Below, piece by piece: positions 7,737-15,239 of a stretch of DNA of 39,375 nucleotides; position 1 is the first letter of the stretch, and every line of letters begins with the position of its first letter. The notes below the pieces were generated by a model, which saw only the letters and a program-made list of their open reading frames with translations, had not been told where the DNA came from and did not search any database. A program made the position numbers and the translations under genes. The DNA is from Oscillospiraceae bacterium (GTDB taxonomy: Bacteria; Bacillota; Clostridia; Oscillospirales; Acutalibacteraceae), in assembly GCA_029227055.1 (NCBI GenBank), contig JAQXZE010000005.1, positions 1 to 39,375 on the forward strand, given 5' to 3'.

Positions 7737-8012
7737 TTAAAACTTGGGAAGAATCTTCTCAACATCACCGTGAGGTCTCGGAATTACGTGAACTGCTACT
7801 AATTCGCCGAGGTGACCTGCAGAAGAAGAACCAGCTTCAACAGCAGCCTTAACAGCGCCAACGTCGCCTCTTACCATAACAGATACGAGTCCGGAACCGA
7901 TTTTCTCAGTGCCGATGAGTGTTACTTCTGCAGCCTTAACCATAGCATCAGCAGCCTCAATAGCTGCGGTTAAACCGCGGGTTTCTACCATACCAAGAGC
8001 TTCTTTAGACAT
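7737..8012 (-). CDS. BMC-H shell protein, PduA/PduJ-like
   Basis: A 91-residue PduA/PduJ-type hexamer protein ([13 protein letters not shown]) with pore motif KIGSGL. It is very close to the two other PduA-like proteins at 6717 and 7045, differing mainly at the start, around [11 protein letters not shown] and at the end ([13 protein letters not shown]). It is a third paralogue from tandem duplication and probably co-assembles with them in the facets. Confidence 0.95.
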   Translation of the reverse strand: MSKEALGMVETRGLTAAIEAADAMVKAAEVTLIGTEKIGSGLVSVMVRGDVGAVKAAVEAGSSSAGHLGELVAVHVIPRPHGDVEKILPKF

Positions 8013-8038
8013 AATATTTATCCTCCAAAAATTTTTAA

Positions 8039-8353
8039 TTAGTTTTTATCAAAAGCATTTAGCTTTAACATTGGTTCTGTATCGGGCTCGGTGCTTGTAA
8101 GAATGTGTGTAGTTAGAACACCTGAAACCCTTTCTGCAGCTAGCTTTGCAGCCTCAACTGCTGCCTCAACCGCTGCAACCGTTCCCCTGAATTTTACAGC
8201 CACAATAAGCGGAACCGCTAAATCATCGGGATTCCCGGGCTTGTTTTTGTCAAAGTTCTCAACTGTAACATCAGCTGCTTTGCAACCGGCGTCACAAGCT
8301 ACGAACGCTGCTACAAGACCGTATACCTCAACAATACCTGTTGCCTTACCCAT
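8039..8353 (-). CDS. BMC-H shell protein with pore-loop insertion
   Basis: A 104-residue BMC-domain protein ([18 protein letters not shown]). Between the strands that carry the pore loop it has extra residues ([17 protein letters not shown], about 33-49) in place of the short KIGSGL of its neighbours, so its central pore must be lined differently or be occluded. Cysteines occur at 20 and 24. It is the first shell gene after the alcohol dehydrogenase and has the ribosome site AAGGAGAG. Confidence 0.9.
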   Translation of the reverse strand: MGKATGIVEVYGLVAAFVACDAGCKAADVTVENFDKNKPGNPDDLAVPLIVAVKFRGTVAAVEAAVEAAKLAAERVSGVLTTHILTSTEPDTEPMLKLNAFDKN

Positions 8354-8375
8354 TTAACTTCTCTCCTTGTGACAA

Positions 8376-9578
8376 TTACTTATTAATGATAGCAATCTTA
8401 AGACCTTCCATTTTAAGATTGGTTATATGAGCTTCATTAATTTCGGAAAGGGGGAATCTGTGTGTGATAAGCTTTTCAAGCGGAATGCCGATAGCTTTAG
8501 CACGCTTTAAGAAATCAAAGGTTGTTGCGTAGTCACGAAGTGTGTATACCCAAGAACCAACGGTTGTGATTTCCTTAGAGCAGATATCGAAGTGGGGATT
8601 GATTGTAGCGTCACCGCCGTTAATGAAGAAGCCGAGCTCGCAAAGTCCGCCGCCGTTGCGGATGAACTTGTAGATGTTAGCGTGAGCTATAGGAGAGCCT
8701 GTGCACTGGAATGCAAAGTCTGCATAATAGCCGCCAAAGGCATTTTTAACGCCGTCTGCAAGAGCCTCAATACCCTTGTGGTTCTTGAAGTTAACAACAG
8801 CATTAGCTCCCATCTGACGAGCAAAGTCAAGACGCTTATCCTCACCGTCAACTGCAACTATATTCTCAACACCCATTGTGCGAAGAATTGCGATACAGAT
8901 AAGACCGATAGGTCCGCAACCCTGAACTACTACGCGGCTATTGAAACGGAGAATTCCGGTTGTCTTAGCACGTTCAACTGCGTGAATAAGAACTGCGCAG
9001 GGCTCAATGAGTATACGGGAATCTAAATCCAAGTCACTTACATTAAATATTGTGGAACCGCCACGAACTACTATGTAATCTGCGAACCAACCGTTTAAGT
9101 GAATATCGTCATCGGGAAGAAGACCGTAAACATCGGCGCCGCCGACATTCTGTTTGTTAAGGTCAAACATTGTGATGTTGGGGTCGTCTCTGAAAATCAT
9201 ACAGGTAACAACCTTATCACCAACATTAAGAGGTTTACCTGCACTGTCCTTCTTAACATTTTTACCCATCTTAACGATTTCGCCTGTACCCTCGTGTCCT
9301 AAAACAACGGGGATAAGACCAAACGGGTCACGCTTGAATTCGTGTGCGTCTGTGCCGCAAACGCCGCAGCCTTCAACCTTAACCAAGATATCGTCATCAC
9401 CAAGCTCTGGGATGGGGAATTCTTTAATCTCGTATTTTTCAAGGCCTGTGAGCATCGCAACACGCGATTTTGCAGGAATTGGACCGCCTGAAGCTTTCGG
9501 AGCAGAAGCGGTTTTTCCGTTCATGCTATCGAGAACCTGACGAACAATTTCCTCAATATTAGAAGAATTAATATCCAT
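8376..9578 (-). CDS. Zinc-type medium-chain alcohol dehydrogenase with N-terminal encapsulation peptide
   Basis: Reduces an aldehyde with NADH: propionaldehyde to 1-propanol, or possibly lactaldehyde to 1,2-propanediol. MDR features are present: GCGVCGTDAHEF, the GHEGTGEI zinc/catalytic segment, and a Rossmann GCGPIG followed by an acidic VDGEDKR that favours NAD(H). The four-cysteine structural-zinc lobe is missing; only CMIFRDDP stands there. I start at the ATG at 9578 (400 residues), behind GAAAGGAAA and 1 base after the upstream stop, instead of the longer frame from 9623. The new N-terminus, MDINSSNIEEIVRQVLDSM, is a textbook encapsulation peptide followed by a Lys/Ala/Ser linker. Confidence 0.9.
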   Translation of the reverse strand: MDINSSNIEEIVRQVLDSMNGKTASAPKASGGPIPAKSRVAMLTGLEKYEIKEFPIPELGDDDILVKVEGCGVCGTDAHEFKRDPFGLIPVVLGHEGTGEIVKMGKNVKKDSAGKPLNVGDKVVTCMIFRDDPNITMFDLNKQNVGGADVYGLLPDDDIHLNGWFADYIVVRGGSTIFNVSDLDLDSRILIEPCAVLIHAVERAKTTGILRFNSRVVVQGCGPIGLICIAILRTMGVENIVAVDGEDKRLDFARQMGANAVVNFKNHKGIEALADGVKNAFGGYYADFAFQCTGSPIAHANIYKFIRNGGGLCELGFFINGGDATINPHFDICSKEITTVGSWVYTLRDYATTFDFLKRAKAIGIPLEKLITHRFPLSEINEAHITNLKMEGLKIAIINK

Positions 9579-9579
9579 T

Positions 9580-10056
9580 CTATATATTTCCTTTCTCAAA
9601 GATTTCTCTACCGTAACGGGCAAGGGCAGTATCCTGTTCCTCGCTGCCGCCGCTTACCCCTAAGCCGCCGATTACATTACCGGCGCTATCAGTTAGCGGT
9701 TCACCGCCGCCGAAGATAACAATGTGTCCCTCATTAGTGAACTGAATACCGTAAAGGGAACCGCCGGGCTGTGCTAACTCTTTAAGAGTACTTGTAGACA
9801 TTTTAAGGGAAACTACGGTAAAGGCTTTTTGCAAAGCTACATCGTAGCTTGCGATATATGAATCGTCCATACATTCCACCAGAACCGGACGAGCGGCTCT
9901 GTTAGAAACAGCGACGACCGCTTTGACGCCCATAGATGAAGCTTTTTCTTTAACCTTTTGGGCAAGCCAAAGAGCCTTTTCTAAGGACATATCCTGTGGT
10001 GTTTTAATTTGGTTAACCACTGTATTTACAATGGAACGCAGGGCTTTTTCATCCAT
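9580..10056 (-). CDS. GlcG/HbpS-family protein (PduO C-terminal-like)
   Basis: 158 residues of the GlcG/PduO-C family: conserved ALWLAQKVKEKASSMGVKAVVAVS-like helix and strand, YIASYDVALQKAFTVV, and a Gly-rich IFGGGEPL...GGLGVSGGSEEQD end. Relatives bind haem or corrinoid-like cofactors and occur in many compartment operons with unclear function. Residues 4-17 (KALRSIVNTVVNQI) form an amphipathic helix that could be an encapsulation peptide. Because no B12 enzyme is encoded here, a cobalamin adenosyltransferase role is unlikely; the adenosyltransferase half of PduO is absent. It lies 17 bases after the aldolase gene. Confidence 0.85.
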   Translation of the reverse strand: MDEKALRSIVNTVVNQIKTPQDMSLEKALWLAQKVKEKASSMGVKAVVAVSNRAARPVLVECMDDSYIASYDVALQKAFTVVSLKMSTSTLKELAQPGGSLYGIQFTNEGHIVIFGGGEPLTDSAGNVIGGLGVSGGSEEQDTALARYGREIFEKGNI

Positions 10057-10073
10057 AAATTAAACCTCGTTAA

Positions 10074-10865
10074 TTACTTGCCGAGCTGCTCTAAAACACG
10101 ACGGGTAATCTCAGAAACCATATCGGTGTTGTTGTCAGGACCGCAAGGATTCTTACAATCGTGGCAGCTGGGAAGACCTGCTTTAGCGTTGGGGCAGATA
10201 TCGGACGGATGCTTACCCTTCATACCGAACTGACGGCGAATCTCGAAGAGACGGTTAACCTGAGCATCAGAAAGCTCCTTAGGTCCGCCGAGCTGCTTGG
10301 AGATGAAGAGGAGCTGAGCATAGAACTCAACAGATTCCATCTTGTGATAAGCTGCGAGAAGAGAATCAGCGTAAGCTAAAGCACCGTGGTTCTCAAGAAG
10401 AACAGCATCAAATGCTTGGAGATATTTAGAAACGGCATTCGGAATTTCTTCTGTAGAAGGTGTGCCGTATTCAGCAATCGGAACGCAGCCGAGAGAGATT
10501 ACAGCCTCAGGCATAATCGGCTGAGTTAGCGGAATGCCTGCAATAGCAAAACCTGTTGCATACATAGGATGAGCGTGAACTACAGACTTAACGTCGGGAC
10601 GCTCCTTGTAAACACGCATATGCATCTTGATTTCGGAAGAGGGCTTGAAGCCGGGGTTAGCCTGGATAACCTTACCGTCCTTGTCAACCTTGCAGATGTA
10701 TTCAGGAGTCATAAAGCCCTTACTTACACCTGTAGGAGTGCAGAGGAATTCGTTATCGCTTATTTTTACCGAGATGTTACCGTCGTTAGCGGCAACCATT
10801 CCGCGGTCATAAATACGCTTACCGATGTCGCATATTTGTTTTTTGATTTCATACTCATTTACCAT
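10074..10865 (-). CDS. Class II aldolase (fuculose/rhamnulose-1-phosphate type) with C-terminal encapsulation peptide
   Basis: Cleaves a deoxyketohexose-1-phosphate to DHAP and lactaldehyde. FucA-like features: DGNIS at 28-32, Glu78 in SSEIKMH, zinc ligands His97 and His99 in VVHAHP and His160 in ENHGAL. The catalytic body ends near residue 215. Then comes a cysteine-rich linker (Cys224, 234, 237, 241) and a final helix DMVSEITRRVLEQLGK, a clear encapsulation peptide. The aldolase in the operon marks a fucose/rhamnose-type (GRM5-like) compartment. Which sugar-phosphate it prefers cannot be told, because no kinase or isomerase gene is in the window. It has its own promoter at 10928-10956. Confidence 0.92.
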   Translation of the reverse strand: MVNEYEIKKQICDIGKRIYDRGMVAANDGNISVKISDNEFLCTPTGVSKGFMTPEYICKVDKDGKVIQANPGFKPSSEIKMHMRVYKERPDVKSVVHAHPMYATGFAIAGIPLTQPIMPEAVISLGCVPIAEYGTPSTEEIPNAVSKYLQAFDAVLLENHGALAYADSLLAAYHKMESVEFYAQLLFISKQLGGPKELSDAQVNRLFEIRRQFGMKGKHPSDICPNAKAGLPSCHDCKNPCGPDNNTDMVSEITRRVLEQLGK

Positions 10866-10927
10866 AATACTTTCTCCTTTTATGATTTTTGTTTGAGTTT
10901 TTTAAGTAATGATATTTCCACAACAGT

Positions 10928-10956
10928 ATAATACCATAGAAAACACAGAAAGTCAA
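10928..10956 (-). promoter_or_regulatory. Internal promoter before the aldolase gene with candidate DeoR operator
   Basis: Minus strand: -35 TTGACT (10951-10956), 17-base spacer, -10 TATTAT (10928-10933), 63 bases before the aldolase ATG. The stretch TTGACTTTCTGTGTTTT closely resembles that of the promoter before the dehydratase gene. The surrounding TGTTTT/AAAACA repeats (10940-10970) are the kind of sequence bound by Gram-positive DeoR regulators. No terminator hairpin is visible between the GTPase gene and this promoter, so it adds to read-through transcription. Confidence 0.75.
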
Positions 10957-11027
10957 CAAAAAACAAGAGGTTTTTTTGGATTTTAACTGACTTTTGTTGG
11001 TATTTTGTTGTTTTTGGACTAAAAATG

Positions 11028-11453
11028 CTATTTTTTTGTGTTTAAGTAGCTTAAAATGTCCTCAACACCCTCGCCTGTTACCGAATCTACATGAAAAACT
11101 GTTTCGCAACCTGAGAGTCTAAGCCAATTTTCTGCTCTTTTTGGGTCAGCATTATTCTTCTTTGTAACAATTCCTATTACCTCGCGGTTTACCATACAGG
11201 TGATACAGGGGGGAAAGAGGGAATACTCATCGTCTGCTGCTATAAGCAGTCCCACAACATCCGCTTCATAGGAATAAAGACAAAGCGCCGAAGCTAAATC
11301 GTGGTTTTCGGCGTACTCGCCTGGGGTATCGATAAGAAAATCACCGTAAGAAACATACTGCGTTTTCTGATAAGAAACATTTTCGCCTTTTAATGCTTGA
11401 GTAAGGGTTGTCTTTCCGGCACCGCTTCTGCCGATTAGTATAAGTCTCTTCAT
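11028..11453 (-). CDS. pduV: PduV/EutP-like P-loop GTPase
   Basis: A 141-residue small GTPase of the PduV/EutP family. Walker A is GRSGAGKTT (residues 8-16), switch II is DTPGEY near 43-48, and TKKNNAD near 97 is at the place of the guanine-specificity (TKxD) motif. In Salmonella PduV associates with the outside of the compartment through PduU and affects its movement; here too it overlaps the PduU-like gene by one base (TGATG), supporting a paired function. Its exact activity in any system is not settled. Confidence 0.9.
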   Translation of the reverse strand: MKRLILIGRSGAGKTTLTQALKGENVSYQKTQYVSYGDFLIDTPGEYAENHDLASALCLYSYEADVVGLLIAADDEYSLFPPCITCMVNREVIGIVTKKNNADPKRAENWLRLSGCETVFHVDSVTGEGVEDILSYLNTKK

Positions 11454-11833
11454 CAGGTCTTAGTAATCTCGCAAACAGAGAAGCCTAGTTTTTGTGTTGC
11501 GTATTCTGTGATAGCGGAAAGAGACGCCTCAACCTCTGAAACCGTACCCGTTATAATCACCGTACCGCTAAAGCGGTCTACAAAGCCGAGCTTTGCGCCC
11601 GAAGATTTTATTGCGATATCGCCTGCGATAATTGCAGTTTCGCTAGGGCTTACGGTTAAAATACCGATTGCGGTACCTGAATGGTTTTCTGCGGGGTCAA
11701 GCCCTAACTTTTTATAAAGTATTTCATCGGGGTTTGCGATAATATGGGCGATTGTTATCTGCTTACCGGGAACAAGCTCCTGAATTATGCGCATTTTTCC
11801 GTCGCCATTTTGCATAAGCTTATCAAAATCCAT
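11453..11833 (-). CDS. pduU: PduU/EutS-like circularly permuted BMC-H shell protein
   Basis: 126 residues; RIIQELVPGKQITIAHIIANP near residues 15-35 is the signature of the PduU/EutS family, in which the BMC fold is circularly permuted and an N-terminal beta-barrel caps the pore. The core (AIGILTVSPSETAIIAGDIA) then follows. The pore is therefore probably plugged. It is coupled to the GTPase gene by a stop/start overlap and lies 5 bases after the activase gene, with AGGAGG before the ATG. Confidence 0.91.
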   Translation of the reverse strand: MDFDKLMQNGDGKMRIIQELVPGKQITIAHIIANPDEILYKKLGLDPAENHSGTAIGILTVSPSETAIIAGDIAIKSSGAKLGFVDRFSGTVIITGTVSEVEASLSAITEYATQKLGFSVCEITKT

Positions 11834-11837
11834 AATA

Positions 11838-12629
11838 CTAACCTCCTATGAAAACTTTAAGACCGTAAGACTCTGCCCGTTTTGCAAGGCGCTCCATATG
11901 TTCGTTTGAGGGGGATTTTAAATCGCCCATCAAATACGGCCTGTTAAGACCTGTGTATTTATCTTTACCCATATTGTGATAAGGGAGAAGATGTATTTCG
12001 TTTACACCTACAAGGTGTGATGCAAATTCTGCGATTTGACCGATTTCCTCTTCGGTGTCATTAAATGTCGGTATAACTGGCACTCTTATAATAAGCTTGT
12101 GTGCGTTTTGGGCAATAAACTTAGCGTTTTCAAGAATTCTCTCGTTAGGCTGCGTGGTGAATTCCTTATGTTTTTCGCTGTTTATATGTTTAATATCCAT
12201 TAAGAAGCAATCTATGTAGGGAAGCAGACGGGACAAAACCTCTTTGCTAGCAAAGCCCGTAGACTCAATAGCGGTACTGATTCCTGCGGCTTTAGAGACC
12301 GATAAGAGAGCCTCTGCAAAATCGGGTTGAGCTAAAGTCTCACCGCCCGAGAGGGTAACTCCACCGCCTGAACGTCTGTAATAAGGACGGTCGCGAAGGA
12401 CCTCCTCCATTACCTCTGCTACTGTTACATCTTTACCTATTAGTTTCGTTTTTCCGTTTTGCAGCATTTCCTCGAATTCATAATGCTGAGATTCGGGGTT
12501 GCAGCACCAACGGCACCTGAGCGGACAGCCCTTTAGGAAAACAATTGTACGAATTCCCGGACCGTCGTGGGTTGAAAAACGCTGGATATCAAAGATTCTA
12601 CCCTTAACCGAAAGGGCACTAATATCCAT
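11838..12629 (-). CDS. Glycyl radical enzyme activase (radical SAM), short form
   Basis: Uses S-adenosylmethionine and a [4Fe-4S] cluster to make the glycyl radical on the adjacent dehydratase. The cluster motif is CPLRCRWCCNPE (Cys35, Cys39, Cys42), and SGGE at residues 94-97 binds SAM. At 263 residues it is shorter than many dehydratase and choline-lyase activases (about 300), because the ferredoxin-like insert with two extra clusters that normally follows the radical-SAM cysteines is absent; in this it resembles pyruvate formate-lyase activase. The ATG overlaps the dehydratase stop (TAATG), giving translational coupling, with GGAGG before it. Confidence 0.94.
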   Translation of the reverse strand: MDISALSVKGRIFDIQRFSTHDGPGIRTIVFLKGCPLRCRWCCNPESQHYEFEEMLQNGKTKLIGKDVTVAEVMEEVLRDRPYYRRSGGGVTLSGGETLAQPDFAEALLSVSKAAGISTAIESTGFASKEVLSRLLPYIDCFLMDIKHINSEKHKEFTTQPNERILENAKFIAQNAHKLIIRVPVIPTFNDTEEEIGQIAEFASHLVGVNEIHLLPYHNMGKDKYTGLNRPYLMGDLKSPSNEHMERLAKRAESYGLKVFIGG

Positions 12630-15157
12630 TAAAATCCTCCCTGTTCAGTTCTGTTTATAATGTCGTCCTGAAGGGAACGAGAAAGGGTTGTAAAGAGCGC
12701 GCTATAACCCGCTACTCGAACAACGAGGGACTTGTATTTTTCAGGGTTCTTCTGAGCGTCACGAAGAGTTTCTCGGCTTACAACATTAAACTGCATGTGA
12801 CTGCCCTTTTGGTCAAAGTAGCCTCTTATTAGAGCAACGAAGCTTTCAAGACCGCTTCTTCCTGCAAGTGCACTCGGATGGAACTTCATATTAAAGAGTG
12901 TTCCGTTGGATGCTATAAAATGGTCAAGCTTTGAAACAGAGTTAGCAGCCGCTGTAGGACCTTTCAAATCTCTGCCTGCTGCAGGGGATACACCGTCTGC
13001 AACGGGGGTGTTAGCAAGTCTGCCGTCGGGGGTAGCACCCGTCTGAGCTCCAAGCGGAACATTTGCAGATACGGGGTAAAGACCTGCCTGATAAATACCG
13101 CCTCTGGGGTTTTTATATTTTTCAAGCGGTCTTGTATATGTATAAGCAACATCTCTTGCAAAGCTATCAATTTCGGGGATATCGTTTCCGAATTTCGGAA
13201 GCTTTTCAATTTCGTCAAGCAATTTCTGATATTTAGCCTTTTGCTCAGGTGAGCATCTGTTCTCGGAAATTGCGAGGTAAACTGCCTTTACATCGTCCTC
13301 GGTGATACTCTTGCCGTCAGCCACTAGCTTCTCAACTGCAAGACGGGTAAGCTTTTCTGCAAGCTTTGAATCCATATCCTTGCCGTAGTTGTTTTCGAGT
13401 GCTTCCTTAAATTCTGCAAGTGTGAAGAGCTTTTTATCAAACACAAGTGTTTTAACAGCTGTCATAGCGTCCGCCATATTTGCAATACCGAAGCCCTGAG
13501 GACCGGTAAAGTTATAAACGGCGCCGCCCTCCTGCAAGCTCTTTCCTCTGCCGATACAGTCTTCAACCATTGATGACTGGAAGGGAAGCGGACAGCGGCT
13601 AGCGTGTGCTAGGTCGATAGCGTTATCGGCATTTACCATAAGCTCGATAAAGTGAATCATCTGAGCCTTATAAGCGTCATAGAACTCGTCAAAGGTTTTC
13701 ATATCGTTTACATCGCCGGTGCGAGGACCTATTTGTACGCCCTTATCAACACCGTTTGAGAAAACCATTTCGAGCGGTCTACACATATTAAAGAATGCAG
13801 CGTCGTGCCAACCGTCAGTCTTGCCTGATTTCTGCGGCTCAACACAACCTATAATATTGTAGTCTCGCGCATCCTCTAAGGTAAGACCTCTGTTTTGGAG
13901 AGCGGGAATGATAACCTCGTCGTTATAGTAAGCCGGAAGACCTACACCTGTACGGGTAACCTCGCCTGCACGAAGTAGGAATTCGTGGGGAGTTCCGTTC
14001 CAAACACGAACAGAGAAGGAAGGTTGCGGAAGAAGTACGTGAAGTGTTGCATTTATGCAGTGGAAGGATAAATCGTTGGTAGCATCGTTGCCGTAGATAT
14101 CTTGACCGCCTGCAATAAGGTTCTGGAAAAGACTATAGCCTGCAAAGCCTTCGGCAGATGCTAGGTCTCTTACCTTAGTAAAGTCATTGAGCTTTACCCA
14201 GATACAGTCAACAAGCTCCTGAGCGAACTCTCTTGTAATCTTTCCGCTATTTATATCCTTTTCGTAATAAGGATACATATATTGGTCAAAACGGCCCGGA
14301 GAAATTGAGTGACCGCTTGATTCGATTTGTAAAAGCATCTGTATAAACCAGAAGGACTGACAAGCTTCATAAAAACTTTCTGCACCGTACTGCGGAACTC
14401 TTGAGCAGTTAGCCGCAATCTGTAAAAGCTCATCGCGGCGAACGGGGTTACTCTCGGTTGCTGCCTTGGTTTTTGCAAACTCTGCATATCTGTTGGCAAA
14501 GTTTATAACCGCCTCGCAGCTTATGATAACGGCATCTAAGAATTCGTTTCGGGACGCAAAGTCGGGGTCTGCTACGCTAAGCTTTTCTTTAGCCGCCTTT
14601 GCCTCTGCGATAATTCCCTTGTAACCGATACGAAGAACCTTTCCGTAATCTACGGTTACATGGCCTATTCCGTTATAGAAGTAGTTTCCGGGGGTAAAAA
14701 TATTGTGGTCTATAGCGGCGATAGCCTCGGGAGACATATGAGCAGTTGCAAGCTCACTTGTGGTTTTACCTTTCCAGTAGGGGAAAAGCTTTTTAAGAAT
14801 TGCCTTTGTTTCTTCTGAAATGTAGAAGGGGTCAGCACTGCGGGTAGCAAGAGTATCAAATTCTGCCTCAACCCATTCATAAGAATACTCGGGAAAGAGC
14901 TGACAGCTTCTTGGCTTCTTTGTGGCAGCACCTACAACCAATTCGTGAGGTCTTATTGTGATAGGCAGATGCTCAAGAATATGGGCAAAAGCCTTTGCAC
15001 GCCTTATTATAATAGGTTGGTCTTCGGTTGCCATATAAGATTCTGTAAGAAGGACAACACGCTCCGGCTCAATTTCAGGCATTTCCTCGAACAACTGGTC
15101 GATTAAAAGCTGAATTCGGGGGGACTTCTGAATATCACCCGTAAAAGTATACGGCAT
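12629..15157 (-). CDS. B12-independent 1,2-propanediol dehydratase (glycyl radical enzyme)
   Basis: Dehydrates (S)-1,2-propanediol to propionaldehyde through radical chemistry. In this 842-residue protein the thiyl Cys438 and Glu440 are in GCVEPQ and the glycyl radical is Gly817 in RVAGYSA; His166 (GIGHVT) and His283 (SSGHSISPGRF) match the diol/glycerol dehydratase pocket. From memory, these numbers coincide with the Roseburia inulinivorans propanediol dehydratase. Choline lyase and pyruvate formate-lyase are unlikely, as the latter needs adjacent Cys-Cys. The aldolase and PduL/PduP context supports propanediol over glycerol. No encapsulation peptide is visible: the chain starts directly with MPYTFTGDIQKSPRIQ. 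First gene of the operon. Confidence 0.93.
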   Translation of the reverse strand: MPYTFTGDIQKSPRIQLLIDQLFEEMPEIEPERVVLLTESYMATEDQPIIIRRAKAFAHILEHLPITIRPHELVVGAATKKPRSCQLFPEYSYEWVEAEFDTLATRSADPFYISEETKAILKKLFPYWKGKTTSELATAHMSPEAIAAIDHNIFTPGNYFYNGIGHVTVDYGKVLRIGYKGIIAEAKAAKEKLSVADPDFASRNEFLDAVIISCEAVINFANRYAEFAKTKAATESNPVRRDELLQIAANCSRVPQYGAESFYEACQSFWFIQMLLQIESSGHSISPGRFDQYMYPYYEKDINSGKITREFAQELVDCIWVKLNDFTKVRDLASAEGFAGYSLFQNLIAGGQDIYGNDATNDLSFHCINATLHVLLPQPSFSVRVWNGTPHEFLLRAGEVTRTGVGLPAYYNDEVIIPALQNRGLTLEDARDYNIIGCVEPQKSGKTDGWHDAAFFNMCRPLEMVFSNGVDKGVQIGPRTGDVNDMKTFDEFYDAYKAQMIHFIELMVNADNAIDLAHASRCPLPFQSSMVEDCIGRGKSLQEGGAVYNFTGPQGFGIANMADAMTAVKTLVFDKKLFTLAEFKEALENNYGKDMDSKLAEKLTRLAVEKLVADGKSITEDDVKAVYLAISENRCSPEQKAKYQKLLDEIEKLPKFGNDIPEIDSFARDVAYTYTRPLEKYKNPRGGIYQAGLYPVSANVPLGAQTGATPDGRLANTPVADGVSPAAGRDLKGPTAAANSVSKLDHFIASNGTLFNMKFHPSALAGRSGLESFVALIRGYFDQKGSHMQFNVVSRETLRDAQKNPEKYKSLVVRVAGYSALFTTLSRSLQDDIINRTEQGGF

Positions 15158-15239
15158 ATAACATACCTCCTAAAGATAGTTTTTTAATGAAAATATAATA
15201 TAAAAAGTGAAACAACGCTATATATTTCTCACCGCTATC

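Noticed and set aside
8592-9540. Plus-strand open frames opposite the alcohol dehydrogenase
   Set aside because: Low-complexity shadows created by the codon bias of the real minus-strand gene.
9579-9623. Upstream extension of the alcohol dehydrogenase (15 extra residues)
   Set aside because: It would overlap the GlcG-like gene and place a good ribosome site inside the gene; the ATG at 9578 gives a standard targeting helix at the very N-terminus.
12629-15157. Choline trimethylamine-lyase or pyruvate formate-lyase identity for the glycyl radical enzyme
   Set aside because: The residue pattern (SSGHSISPGRF, GIGHVT, single Cys438) and the aldolase/PduL/PduP context fit diol dehydratase; the PFL Cys-Cys pair is absent.
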